From contig NZ_BMZH01000005.1 of assembly GCF_014652695.1 (NCBI RefSeq), positions 62,001 to 126,000 of the forward strand: 64,000 bases of DNA. The letters run 5' to 3'. Below are positions 25,694 to 34,371 of the stretch, piece by piece; position 1 is the stretch's first letter, and each line of letters opens with the position of its first letter. This DNA comes from Algimonas arctica (lineage in GTDB: Bacteria; Pseudomonadota; Alphaproteobacteria; Caulobacterales; Maricaulaceae). The notes below the pieces were generated by a model, which made no database searches, was not told where the DNA came from, and saw nothing but the letters and a program-made list of their open reading frames with translations. Position numbers and translations under genes: made by a program.

Positions 25694-25732
25694 GCACTTG
25701 ATGTTCGGTTTCCCCCGTGAGGATAAAGCCAC

Positions 25733-26308
25733 ATGGTCAAATTGAACAAAATCTATACGCGCACCGGTGATGACGGCTCGACGGGCTTGGTCGATGGGTC
25801 GCGCCTGTCCAAGGATAGTGCACGGGTTTGCGCTTACGGCGATGTCGATGAAACCAATAGCGTCATTGGTCTCGTCCGACTGCATCTAACCCACACGGGG
25901 CTCAATCAAATTTTAGCCCGCATACAAAACGAACTGTTCGATCTGGGCGCCGACCTCGCCACACCATTGCCGGCCAAAGGCGACGCGGATAGCGAATATG
26001 CGCTGCGTATCGTGGCCTCACAGGTGACGCAGTTGGAAACAGATTTAGACGCGCTCAACGCGGATATGAGCGCACTGACGAGCTTTATTTTGCCCGGCGG
26101 CTCAGCCCCAGCGGCGTATCTGCATCAAGCCCGCACCGTAGCCCGACGCGCGGAACGTATGATGGTCACGCTCGCAGACGATACAGCCGTCAATCCGCAC
26201 GCGCTTGCCTATATCAACCGCCTATCGGATTTTCTATTCGTGGCCGCGCGCTGGTGTAACGACCAAGGCGCGGACGATGTCTTGTGGGCTCCGGGCGCGA
26301 GCCGCTAG
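25733..26308 (+). CDS. Cob(I)alamin adenosyltransferase, PduO/MMAB type
   Basis: A 191-residue enzyme that transfers the adenosyl group of ATP to cob(I)alamin or cob(I)yrinic acid diamide to make coenzyme B12. The N-terminal ATP-binding motif TRTGDDGSTGL at about 9-19 is diagnostic. CAYGDVDETNS near 35-45 and FILPGGSAPAAYLHQARTVA near 117-136 are the other conserved blocks, with the Arg/Glu residues of the active site in the latter. It forms a probable two-gene unit with the HIG1 protein and overlaps the convergent SCO gene by 4 bp. It shows the cell handles B12, consistent with the corrinoid operon 5 kb away. Confidence 0.93.
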   Translation: MVKLNKIYTRTGDDGSTGLVDGSRLSKDSARVCAYGDVDETNSVIGLVRLHLTHTGLNQILARIQNELFDLGADLATPLPAKGDADSEYALRIVASQVTQLETDLDALNADMSALTSFILPGGSAPAAYLHQARTVARRAERMMVTLADDTAVNPHALAYINRLSDFLFVAARWCNDQGADDVLWAPGASR

Positions 26309-26934
26309 TTATTGGCCATCAAATACTGGCGGACACCCACGGCAATATCCGCGGGAGTCTGGCGCGGACCGTAATAGCTCGCGAGCTGCCCATCCGTTCC
26401 CATCAAATAGACGAGATCTTGGTGATCGACCGTATAATCCATGTTTGAATCTTCAAGCGGCACTTTCTGGGCATAAACTTTGTAAGCCGCTTTCATCGCG
26501 TCGATTTGCTCCACCGTTCCGGTAAATCCGCGCAGGCCTTTTGGGAATCCATTATTCGTCACATAAACTGCGAGCTGTTCCGGCGTATCCCGTTCCGGAT
26601 CAACAGAGACTAAAACAAATTGTACCGCGTCGGCTGCGTCGCCCATTTGCGCTTGGGCGACCCCTAGTTTCTGCAATGCGATCGGACAAACGTCCGGACA
26701 ATAGGAAAACCCAAAATAGACCAGCGTCGGTTGCCCTTTAAACGCCTCCTCGGTGACAACCGCCCCTGTCTCGTCAACAAGCGTGAACGGCCCCCCAATG
26801 TCAGCGGCGCCCGACGTTACTGTCGGACCTGCCCGGCCCGCGGTGCCCTCTGTGGTTTGAGGTCCACACGCCACCAAGGCGGTCGCGGCCGCAAAAGTTA
26901 GGATCGGAAGGAAAGCGCGCATAATCTGTCTCAT
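26305..26934 (-). CDS. SCO1/SenC family copper chaperone lipoprotein
   Basis: A 209-residue thioredoxin-fold protein that delivers copper to cytochrome c oxidase. A signal peptide ends in the lipobox LVAC (Cys23), so it is tethered to the outer face of the inner membrane. The copper site is FGFSYCPDVCP (Cys79, Cys83), with the partner His in TVDHQDLVY near 170. The length and SCO fold are complete. It is divergent from regB across 94 bp. In Rhodobacter, senC is also part of the regB/regA locus, so copper delivery and redox control are probably coupled. ATG 26922 is an alternative start. Confidence 0.92.
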   Translation of the reverse strand: MRQIMRAFLPILTFAAATALVACGPQTTEGTAGRAGPTVTSGAADIGGPFTLVDETGAVVTEEAFKGQPTLVYFGFSYCPDVCPIALQKLGVAQAQMGDAADAVQFVLVSVDPERDTPEQLAVYVTNNGFPKGLRGFTGTVEQIDAMKAAYKVYAQKVPLEDSNMDYTVDHQDLVYLMGTDGQLASYYGPRQTPADIAVGVRQYLMANN

Positions 26935-27028
26935 GGTGATGTTGGCTCAACCGTATATAGGTTTAAGCGGTCTATAGAAAAGAGCCTCCTGATATAAGGA
27001 CCTGAAAGAGAAGAAAGACTGCGGCAAA

Positions 27029-28357
27029 ATGAACGCCCCCCCAGACATAAACCCGTTCTCGGCAATAGAGACCACAGGATCATCCCTACCGCCACGTCAT
27101 CTGACAGGGGCGTTGCGGCGATACACGCTGGTCTTGCTCCGCTGGGGCGCCGTGCTCGGTCAGGCGGTGGCACTCTTGATTGTCGCGCAATTCTTTGGCT
27201 TTGATGTTGACCTTTGGCCGTCAATGGCCGTGATCGGGATTGCCGCCCTCGTGAATATCGGAGTCAGCCTCGGTTTGCCACTCGATCGCCGCGTGTCAGA
27301 CTCCGAAGCGATAGCACAGCTCGGCTTTGATATTGGTCAATTAGCCCTGTTGCTCTACCTCAATGGCGGGGTCGAGAACCCGTTTGCGATCCTATTTCTC
27401 GCGCCAGTTGTCACCTCCGCCACGACCCTGTCAAAACGCGTCCTCGCCACAGTGGCCGGGACCGCCTTGATCGCAGCAACACTGCTTTTATTCTGGCACC
27501 AGTCCTTACCGTGGATCCCCGGCGTCGATTTCAGGCTCCCGCGCGTCTATGAAATCGGCATGTTGGCCGGGATTATCGTCGGGACCAGCTTCACGTCTTT
27601 GTATGCGTGGCGCGCCACAACAGAAAGCCGCACCATGAGCGCAGCGCTGGCCACGACGGAGCAGATGTTAGCGCAAGAACAGAAACTCTCTGCGCTCGGC
27701 AGTCTTGCCGCCGCCGCCGCGCATGAGCTCGGCACGCCCCTCGCGACAATCGCCGTAACCGCGAAAGAAATGACCCGGGAGCTTCCCGACGGTCCACTGG
27801 CGGACGACGCGAGGCTGGTTCTCGAACAGGCGCAGCGCTGCCGCGCAATCCTCGAACAACTGGCTCTACGGGGTGATACACCGGACCTTATTCACGAAAC
27901 GCTCAGTCTGGAAGACCTGCTGGAAGAAGCCGCGGAAGGCTTCATCCACCGCGAAAAAGACTTGATCGTGGATAGTCATCAACCCGACGGAAAACTTCCG
28001 CTGATCATCCGCCGCCGTCCGGAACTACTCTATGCGCTCAAGAATTTCACCGAAAACGCGGTGGACTTCGCCAACACGCGGGTCGAATTGACCGCAACCG
28101 TGGACGACACATCCGTCCTCGTCACTATTGATGATGATGGCCCGGGATTCGACCCGCTTATCCGGACACGGCTGGGGCAACCCTATGTCACGTCCCGTGC
28201 CAAGGGGGGCAGTGCGGGCGGGCTCGGCTTGGGCGTCTTCATCGCGTCCACTTTGGTCGAGCGAACAGGGGGGAAAATCTATTTCGAGCGCAGCTCGATA
28301 GGGGGCGCACGCATCCGGTGTATCTGGCCCATCGCGCAACTGACACCCCAACTCTAA
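27029..28357 (+). CDS. regB: Redox-sensing histidine kinase, RegB/PrrB/ActS family
   Basis: A 442-residue membrane kinase. Six hydrophobic helices occupy residues about 30-195, with the quinone-sensing box NGGVENPF at 112-119. The phosphorylated His is His232 in AAAHELGTPLAT. The redox-active Cys is Cys271 in QAQRCRAIL, equivalent to the disulfide-forming cysteine of RegB. The C-terminal ATPase carries DDDGPGFDP and GGLGLGVFIAST. RegB phosphorylates RegA when the quinone pool is reduced, switching on respiratory and other redox genes. It is divergent from SCO and followed by regA after 130 bp. Its last codons are part of a short tandem duplication. Confidence 0.95.
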   Translation: MNAPPDINPFSAIETTGSSLPPRHLTGALRRYTLVLLRWGAVLGQAVALLIVAQFFGFDVDLWPSMAVIGIAALVNIGVSLGLPLDRRVSDSEAIAQLGFDIGQLALLLYLNGGVENPFAILFLAPVVTSATTLSKRVLATVAGTALIAATLLLFWHQSLPWIPGVDFRLPRVYEIGMLAGIIVGTSFTSLYAWRATTESRTMSAALATTEQMLAQEQKLSALGSLAAAAAHELGTPLATIAVTAKEMTRELPDGPLADDARLVLEQAQRCRAILEQLALRGDTPDLIHETLSLEDLLEEAAEGFIHREKDLIVDSHQPDGKLPLIIRRRPELLYALKNFTENAVDFANTRVELTATVDDTSVLVTIDDDGPGFDPLIRTRLGQPYVTSRAKGGSAGGLGLGVFIASTLVERTGGKIYFERSSIGGARIRCIWPIAQLTPQL

Positions 28358-28378
28358 AACTAACACCCCACCTCTAAA
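28343..28378 (+). repeat. Tandem 16-bp repeat at the regB 3' end
   Basis: ACACCCCAACTCTAAA (28343-28358) recurs as ACACCCCACCTCTAAA (28363-28378), a 20-bp period with one mismatch. The first copy contains the regB stop codon; the second lies just downstream. Confidence 0.7.
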
Positions 28379-28487
28379 TACGTCACAATCGGTCTGACTA
28401 TCATGCTATGGATATCACAGCTAAATTCTCGCAATCATAAAGCCATTCAACAGTACCGAACGTAAGTAGATTAGAAAAGGATGTGAC

Positions 28488-29033
28488 ATGAGCGAATATA
28501 CGCTGCCCAATGATAATAGTCTGATGATTTTGGACGATGACGCGCCGTTTCGGACCCGTTTGGGCCGCGCGATGGAACAACGCGGCTTTGATGTTTTGAC
28601 GTGTGAAACAGTGAGCGAAGCCCGCCGCGCCGTGCGTGATAAGCCACCCGCCTTCGCTGTGCTCGATATGCGGCTCGAAGACGGCAATGGCTTGGATGTT
28701 ATCGACCAGCTGCACGAAGCCCGACCCGACAGCAAAATGGTCATGCTCACAGGTTATGGCAATCTCGCGACCGCTGTCTCAGCCGTCAAACGCGGCGCGG
28801 TCGATTATCTAGCCAAACCCGCCGATGCCGACGATGTCTGTAAGGCCTTGCTCGCCATACGCGGCGAAACGCCCGAACCTCCGGAAAACCCCATGAGCGC
28901 GGATCGTGTGCGCTGGGAACATATCCAGCGGGTCTATGAGCTCTGCGGGAAAAATGTCAGCGAGACGGCCCGTCGCCTCAATATGCACCGCCGCACGCTG
29001 CAACGGATTCTCGCCAAACGCGCACCGCGATAA
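28488..29033 (+). CDS. regA: Redox response regulator, RegA/PrrA/ActR family
   Basis: A 181-residue DNA-binding regulator. The receiver domain (10-125) has Asp60 as phosphoacceptor in AVLDMRLEDGNG, with Thr88 (MLTGYG) and Lys110 (LAKPAD). A Pro-rich linker leads to a Fis-type helix-turn-helix (about 140-178, NVSETARRLNMHRRTLQRIL), which is the nearly invariant RegA output domain. AAAGGATG precedes the ATG at good spacing. It is the cognate partner of the upstream RegB and is closed by a strong terminator. Target genes likely include the neighbouring SCO gene. Confidence 0.95.
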   Translation: MSEYTLPNDNSLMILDDDAPFRTRLGRAMEQRGFDVLTCETVSEARRAVRDKPPAFAVLDMRLEDGNGLDVIDQLHEARPDSKMVMLTGYGNLATAVSAVKRGAVDYLAKPADADDVCKALLAIRGETPEPPENPMSADRVRWEHIQRVYELCGKNVSETARRLNMHRRTLQRILAKRAPR

Positions 29034-29060
29034 TTCCACCGCAAACATAGTCTACGCATT

Positions 29061-29092
29061 AAAAAGCCCCCGACATGTGTCGGGGGCTTTTC
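29061..29092. terminator. Bidirectional Rho-independent terminator between regA and fasciclin genes
   Basis: A nine-pair GC-rich stem (CCCCCGACA/TGTCGGGGG) is flanked by an A-run on one side and a T-run on the other, so it can end transcription from both convergent genes. Confidence 0.9.
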
Positions 29093-29113
29093 TCATTCTT
29101 GGATTTAAGCTGA

Positions 29114-29668
29114 CTACTTAGGCAGCAAGTCAGACGTCACGACATGGACGATCCCATTGGACGTCATGACATCCGCTGTCGCGACGCTGGCTTTTCCGCC
29201 GTTTTCGTCTTTGACGTATAACTTACCCTCCCAAAGTTTGGCGGTCAGCTTGGCACCGGACAAGGTTGTCAGCTCGGCCATGCCACCATTCGCTTCAGCC
29301 AAGGCCGTCAGTGATGCCGCATCATAGGACCCGGCGACGACATGGCTCGTCAAGACTTTGGTCAGTTGCAGCTTGTTTTCCGCTTTCAACAAGGTTGCGA
29401 CAGTCCCCTCTGGCAGGGCCGCAAAGGCATCATTTGTCGGGGCGAAAACTGTAAACGGGCCGTCTCCTGACAAGGCATCGGCAAGATCAGACGCTGTAAC
29501 AGCCGCGACGAGTGTGGACAGGGCATCAACCGATACAGCCGTTTCGACGATGTTTGCGCTTGGTGTTATCGCGACAGTTTCATTTTTGGCGTGGTGGTTC
29601 GCAAAGGCAGGGGCCGCAGCGACAGAGGTGGCAAGTAAGGCAGCAGCAATGAGGGGCTTAATAGTCAT
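29114..29668 (-). CDS. Exported fasciclin-domain protein
   Basis: A 184-residue protein with a 23-residue Sec signal (AFA before Asn-His-His) and one FAS1 domain from about residue 40 to the end. The two FAS1 signatures are clear: GPFTVFAPTNDAFAALPEGT near 90-109 and a C-terminal SNGIVHVVTSDLLPK preceded by a YH-like block. FAS1 proteins mediate adhesion or extracellular matrix contacts; the bacterial copies are periplasmic or secreted. It has its own promoter region (191 bp to the divergent acyltransferase) and shares the terminator with regA. Confidence 0.92.
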   Translation of the reverse strand: MTIKPLIAAALLATSVAAAPAFANHHAKNETVAITPSANIVETAVSVDALSTLVAAVTASDLADALSGDGPFTVFAPTNDAFAALPEGTVATLLKAENKLQLTKVLTSHVVAGSYDAASLTALAEANGGMAELTTLSGAKLTAKLWEGKLYVKDENGGKASVATADVMTSNGIVHVVTSDLLPK

Positions 29669-29859
29669 TAGAAGTCTCTCTTTCAGTCATTCGTTCGGCC
29701 CGCTCATGCGGACTTGATGTGATTACGTCACACACAGGCCGATTGGACGCAGACCTCACGCGGATGTGAAAAACCTAACGTGCCCGTCATCAAACTTCTG
29801 GACATTTGACCCATATTCTTCCCCTAGTTATTCTGGCCCGGCTCTGACATGGAGACCGC

Positions 29860-30936
29860 ATGTCTATTGCCACGCCATCACGGCTTGATCATGTGCAAGC
29901 GCTTCGCGGCGTCGCGGCCTTTCTGGTTTTGATGGCGCACCTCATGCAGATCGAAGGCCGCACAGCCGCCAATCCGATCCTCCCAAGCCAACTCGATTGG
30001 GGCATGATGGGGGTCGATCTGTTCTTCGTGATCAGCGGCTTTATCATGGTTTATATTACGCGTGATTGGCGCGCGGGCGGTGGGCGGAAAGTACCAGAGT
30101 TCCTGTTTGCGCGCATCTCGCGCATCTATCCGCTCTATTGGATCATCAGTGCCGCCCTTTTGGCTGTTTGGTTTATCCGCCCCGATCTGGTCTTCTCCAG
30201 CTCGCCAAATGACCCGCAATGGCTCAATTCGCTCTTGCTGGTTCCGGCCTACGCTTATCCGATGCTCGAAGTTGGCTGGACACTGGTATATGAGATGATG
30301 TTCTACATTCTCTTTGCGATCATCCTTGTTTTACCCGCACGGATGAGGCCGTTCGGTCTGTTGATCTGGGCCGTGCTGGTTGTGGCCGGAAACCAACTCG
30401 GCGGACAAACAGCCGGCGCGATCCCGTTTCATTTGTTTAGCTCCCTGAGCCATGAATTTCTGGCAGGAGCTGCCACCGCCCTGATTTATCTTCGATTTCA
30501 GGGTTCCCGCCCCTTTGCCTATGGACTGATCGGGATCGGTGTAATCGGCATGGGCGTGTGGTTTTTTATCGGCGGACCGTTTCAAGATGAATGGCCGCGC
30601 GTGCTCCGGCTTACTCTCCCTGCGTGTGCACTAATCCTCGGCGCGGCTTGGTTGGACCGACACGGCGCAACCGCGCCGCGCGCCGCCGTTACCTTAGGGG
30701 ATTGGAGCTATTCGCTCTATCTGACGCATTTGCTCAGCTTGGTTTTACTGGGACGACTATGGACGATGGCGGGTCTTGCTGACCTCCCCGCCCTGATCCT
30801 AATCATTGCTTTGATCCTCTTTTCACTGATCGTCGCAGGCCTCACCTATCACTTGATCGAAAAGCCATTGATCCACCTCGCCCGACAAGCGCGCGGACGG
30901 CTTTTCACTCAGACCCGTTTAAAACGTCAGTCCTAG
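29860..30936 (+). CDS. Membrane acyltransferase, OafA/NodX family (acyltransferase 3)
   Basis: A 358-residue inner-membrane protein with about 10 helices. The family start RLDHVQALRGVAAFLVLMAH contains the catalytic-type Arg and His, and VDLFFVISGFIMVY and RISRIYPLYW are the next conserved blocks. Family members O-acetylate or acylate surface sugars such as O-antigen, exopolysaccharide or peptidoglycan. GGAGA lies 7 bases before the ATG. It stands alone between the fasciclin gene and the convergent ferredoxin-ASKHA gene, whose end it overlaps by 4 bp. The acceptor sugar cannot be told. Confidence 0.88.
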   Translation: MSIATPSRLDHVQALRGVAAFLVLMAHLMQIEGRTAANPILPSQLDWGMMGVDLFFVISGFIMVYITRDWRAGGGRKVPEFLFARISRIYPLYWIISAALLAVWFIRPDLVFSSSPNDPQWLNSLLLVPAYAYPMLEVGWTLVYEMMFYILFAIILVLPARMRPFGLLIWAVLVVAGNQLGGQTAGAIPFHLFSSLSHEFLAGAATALIYLRFQGSRPFAYGLIGIGVIGMGVWFFIGGPFQDEWPRVLRLTLPACALILGAAWLDRHGATAPRAAVTLGDWSYSLYLTHLLSLVLLGRLWTMAGLADLPALILIIALILFSLIVAGLTYHLIEKPLIHLARQARGRLFTQTRLKRQS

Positions 30937-32894
30937 CGGTTCCGGCGACGACCGCCAGAACGACCGCCTCGGCGTCCATTCGGATTGCCTGTGCCGACCG
31001 GCGCAGACGGAAATGCCATACCCTCGACAAAATAATCCTGAAAGCGCGGCTCTAGAGCGGTCTCGATCTTGACGATGTCTTTGACGGCGGCGCGAATGCG
31101 CGCGCGTTGGCTTCGGTCCGTCAGACACATCGCCGCGCCCATGCCCGCCGCATTGCCAACGGCTTTGATTGTCGCCGCTCCATTATGGGGAATGATCCCG
31201 ATCTCGGCGACATAGGCCGGGTCGAGATGGGTGCCGAACGCGCCCGCCAGCAACACTTCATCAAATGCCTCGCAGCCCAACTCCTCGGCGACCAAACGTG
31301 CCCCCGCCATCAGTGCAGATTTGGCAAGCTGCACAGACCGAATGTCTGTTTGCTTAAAGCTCAAATGGCCGATCAGTTGATAGGTCATGACGCCGCCATC
31401 TTGCGTGAAGCGGTCCGGCGCGACGTCCGAGCGAAACAGGCCAGACCGATCAATCAGACCCGCGCGCGCAAACTCGACCATGACTTCGAAAATCGCCGAG
31501 CCGCAGAGGCCCGGCACAGCGTGGTCGCCAATTGTTTCGTCCGTCAACCAGTCGTCATGGCCAATAATTTTGACGCGGCATTCATGCGTAACCGAGTCGA
31601 TACGGACCCGTTCAACCGCGCCTTCACAGGCACGCACACCGCAGCTAATTTCCGCGCCTTCCAGTGCTGGGCCTGTTGGCGAGCTGGCCGCCGCCACTTT
31701 GCCATTATGGGTGAGCACGATTTCGGCATTCGTGCCAATGTCCACGAGTAAAACAGAACGCCCCGCCATCCGGTCCATTTGGGTCAGATAGGCGGCCGCC
31801 GTATCCGCGCCAACATGGCCACCGATGAGCGGCAGGAGCGAGATACGCGCATGTCGCACCAAGCCGAGGTCGAGCATATCGCCCGGCAAGTCGACCCAGT
31901 CTTTAACCGCCAATGTGAACGGGCTTTGCCCCAGCGGCGTCGGGTCAATCCCAACCAGCGTATGGTGCATAATCGGATTGCCGACACAGACCAGCTCAAG
32001 GATTTGATCGGCTTCAGCCTCTACCGCCGCACGTGCGTCAGTGAGCATTTCGCGGAGTTGTCCCTGCACCGCCGCCGCGAGTTTTTCACGCCCGCCCTTA
32101 TTCATCATGACATAACTGACCCGGCTCATCACATCTTCGCCAAACCGAATTTGCGGGTTCATGGCTGAAGCCTGATGGACCAAATGGCCGGAGACAAGGT
32201 CATAGAGATAGAGCGCCACAGAGGTTGACCCAATATCAATCGCCGCGCCGAACAGACCCTCACGCTGCGGTGGCCAGAGATCTACGACCTCGGCGTCGTC
32301 GCGGATGACGGCGATAAGTGTGCGGTCATGGGCGGCCAGCAAGGGCTGAATTTTAAGGACAAGGTTCGGCGCCATCCGGAGCGCGCCGCCGAGCTGCTCG
32401 ATCAGGCTTTCCGTGTCAGACATATGCGCGTGCAATGTCGGTTCTGGCAGTTGCACCATTTGCAAACGAACCGGCGGGTTCACCAGAGGACCGGGCGGGC
32501 GGGGTAACTCAAAAGCGGCCTTGCGAATGGCGCTCTCCGTATGGCGCGCGTGGGGCGGCACATCGATAACGACGTCGCCCATAATCTTGGCGCGGCACGC
32601 GAGGCGCAAACCTTCGGCCATCTCGCCATCGTGGATGGCCTTCTTTTCCGCCGGGCGCAGTTTGAATAGCGCCTCTTCCGTCACTGTCAGGCCGAATTTA
32701 GAATGTTGGCCTGTTTGGAGCGAACATTGACATCGTTTGCATATCCCCTGCCCGCCGCAGACCGATTTAATGTCCACGCCCGCGCGTAAGGCGACGTCAA
32801 ATACGGTCTCGCCGTCGTCCGCTGTCGTCTGAACCCCAGACGGGGTGAAGATGATTGTATGTTGTTTAGCCGCGTCGACCACTGCGGCCCCCAC
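30933..32894 (-). CDS. Ferredoxin-ASKHA protein, corrinoid protein reductive activator (DUF4445, RACo/RamA-like)
   Basis: A 653-residue protein. Residues 10-105 form a 2Fe-2S ferredoxin (Cys46, Cys52, Cys55 in SVCGGQGICKRC and Cys100). A linker precedes a large ASKHA ATPase domain (about 215-625) with AIDIGSTSVALYLYDL, VDIGTNAEIVLTHNGK and LLAGAFGTHLD. Such proteins use ATP to re-reduce accidentally oxidised cob(II)alamin on corrinoid methyl carriers. It starts with GTG preceded by GGAGG at 8 bases, overlapping the methyltransferase gene by 29 bp. The C-terminus has an added Arg/Gly tail (GRRGGRSGGRRRNR), unusual for the family and also seen on the next protein. Confidence 0.9.
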   Translation of the reverse strand: MGAAVVDAAKQHTIIFTPSGVQTTADDGETVFDVALRAGVDIKSVCGGQGICKRCQCSLQTGQHSKFGLTVTEEALFKLRPAEKKAIHDGEMAEGLRLACRAKIMGDVVIDVPPHARHTESAIRKAAFELPRPPGPLVNPPVRLQMVQLPEPTLHAHMSDTESLIEQLGGALRMAPNLVLKIQPLLAAHDRTLIAVIRDDAEVVDLWPPQREGLFGAAIDIGSTSVALYLYDLVSGHLVHQASAMNPQIRFGEDVMSRVSYVMMNKGGREKLAAAVQGQLREMLTDARAAVEAEADQILELVCVGNPIMHHTLVGIDPTPLGQSPFTLAVKDWVDLPGDMLDLGLVRHARISLLPLIGGHVGADTAAAYLTQMDRMAGRSVLLVDIGTNAEIVLTHNGKVAAASSPTGPALEGAEISCGVRACEGAVERVRIDSVTHECRVKIIGHDDWLTDETIGDHAVPGLCGSAIFEVMVEFARAGLIDRSGLFRSDVAPDRFTQDGGVMTYQLIGHLSFKQTDIRSVQLAKSALMAGARLVAEELGCEAFDEVLLAGAFGTHLDPAYVAEIGIIPHNGAATIKAVGNAAGMGAAMCLTDRSQRARIRAAVKDIVKIETALEPRFQDYFVEGMAFPSAPVGTGNPNGRRGGRSGGRRRNR

Positions 32895-33783
32895 GTCGAC
32901 CGCCTCCGCGACGCCCTTCGCCCTCAGCGCCTTCTACGGGTTTCGGGCGGCTGCGCGCGATCCAATTGGCACAATTCGGATCATTGCCCGCCAGCATATC
33001 GGCGGCCTTAATCGCAGGCACGAGACCTTCGTCATAAACGTTCAGGATCGCGCTGGTCATGCCCGACGCCTGCACCATGGGCAGAAACGCGTTGTGAACC
33101 GCGTGGCGGTTCGGGAGACCGAAGGCAACATTGGACGCGCCGCAGGTGGTGTTCACGCCCAGCTCTTCACGCAATCGTCGGACCAGACGGAACACATCAC
33201 GGCCCGCACTATTTATCGCGCCAATTGGCATGACGAGCGGATCAACGACCACGTCTTCGGCCTTAATGCCGTAATCCGCCGCGCGGTGAACGATGCGTTT
33301 GGCGATTTCGAACCGGACATCGGGGTCTTCGCTTATCCCGGTTTCATCATTGGAAATGGCCACAACTGCGCAATCATATTTCGCGACGAGCGGCAGGATG
33401 CGCTGCATCGACTCTTCTTCTGCCGTTGTCGAATTAACCAGCGGGCGGCCTTTATAGGCGGCCAAGCCGCTCTCCAGCGCATCAAGCACGGAGCTGTCGA
33501 TCACGAGCGGCACATCCACTTCGCTTTGCAGCAGGGTGATGACTTCGGACATGATCTTGGCCTCGTCCGTCAGCGGAACCCCGACATTGACGTCCAGCAC
33601 TTGCGCCCCGGCTGCGATCTGTTTTTTGGCTTCTGCGATCACGCGCCAATAATTACCCTCGGCCAGTTCCTTGGCAAATTTCGGGCGATTGGTTGGATTG
33701 ATCCGCTCCCCAATCATGACGAAAGGTTGGTCGAAACCAATGACGACTTCTTGAGTAGGAGAGGCGAGAATAGTGCGGGCCAT
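32866..33783 (-). CDS. Methyltetrahydrofolate:corrinoid methyltransferase
   Basis: A 305-residue pterin-binding TIM-barrel enzyme, like the MetH folate domain, AcsE or MtgA. FVMIGERINPTNRPKF near 21-36, AAGAQVLDVNVGVPLTDEA near 58-76, PLVIDSS near 92 and the Asn/Asp of VVAISNDETG line the folate site. It moves a methyl group between tetrahydrofolate and the corrinoid protein of this operon. The direction, methyl entry or export, is not shown by the sequence. After residue about 283 comes a disordered Arg/Gly tail (EGRRGGGRRGGRSGRRG) absent from the usual family. It begins 9 bp after DUF1638. Confidence 0.9.
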   Translation of the reverse strand: MARTILASPTQEVVIGFDQPFVMIGERINPTNRPKFAKELAEGNYWRVIAEAKKQIAAGAQVLDVNVGVPLTDEAKIMSEVITLLQSEVDVPLVIDSSVLDALESGLAAYKGRPLVNSTTAEEESMQRILPLVAKYDCAVVAISNDETGISEDPDVRFEIAKRIVHRAADYGIKAEDVVVDPLVMPIGAINSAGRDVFRLVRRLREELGVNTTCGASNVAFGLPNRHAVHNAFLPMVQASGMTSAILNVYDEGLVPAIKAADMLAGNDPNCANWIARSRPKPVEGAEGEGRRGGGRRGGRSGRRG

Positions 33784-33792
33784 AAAATACCT

Positions 33793-34371
33793 TTAGGCGG
33801 CAAGACGCGCGAGATCACGCGCAAAGGGGGTCAGCCCGGTCGGGCGATGCTCAAACGTCAGATCAAGCGCGACAGCGGCCGCTTTGGCACGCGCCAGAAG
33901 GTCGGCATCCTCAGTCTGGGATAGAAAGACAAGACGCTTATAATTGCCGAAATACATGTCGCGGAGTTCGGGTTTTCGGTCCAGCCCGAGCGGTCGCATC
34001 ACCATTGCATCGAATTGACGGGCTAGAAAATCTGTCAGAAAAAACGTGCCCAACTCTTCGGTCATCATGTCGTCGAAGTCGGTCACGCCCGTGAAAAACG
34101 CATAGCAATGCGCGCCAGGGAGCCGTTGCAGATCGCGCGCCGTGCATAAACGATCCAGCGCGCCGCCTGTCCCGCAATCGCCTAGCGCGAGGATGGTGCG
34201 GTCATGCTGCCCGACGGTGTCATCCAGAATAGTCGTGATCGCCGGGACAATCCGGTCGGGAGTATTATGCAGCGTCGCGGGAAAACAGCGCAGCGTAAAG
34301 TTTGGCAGCTGATCGGCCACCGCCCTTACTTCGCGCGCCAACGCGCCGCACGCTATGATGAGCACACTCAC
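33793..34371 (-). CDS. DUF1638 family protein
   Basis: A 192-residue protein of the DUF1638 family, whose function is undefined and which is found beside corrinoid methyltransferase genes in bacteria and archaea. Visible features are the N-terminal strand VLIIACGALAREV, LRCFPATLHNTPDRIVPAI near 29-47, LALGDCGTGGALDRLC near 60-75 and GAHCYAFFTGVTDFDDM near 84-100. The conserved cysteines (Cys8, Cys66, Cys74, Cys87) could bind metal. It sits between the corrinoid carrier and its methyltransferase with a 4-base overlap, so a role in methyl transfer is likely. It could replace or modify the missing substrate-side enzyme, but that is inference. Confidence 0.85.
   Translation of the reverse strand: MSVLIIACGALAREVRAVADQLPNFTLRCFPATLHNTPDRIVPAITTILDDTVGQHDRTILALGDCGTGGALDRLCTARDLQRLPGAHCYAFFTGVTDFDDMMTEELGTFFLTDFLARQFDAMVMRPLGLDRKPELRDMYFGNYKRLVFLSQTEDADLLARAKAAAVALDLTFEHRPTGLTPFARDLARLAA

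Noticed and set aside
32845-33924. A 359-codon open frame on the plus strand opposite the methyltransferase and DUF1638.
   Set aside because: It runs antisense to a well-conserved gene, shows no motif, has repeated His/Arg-rich composition typical of a reverse-frame shadow, and has no ribosome site.
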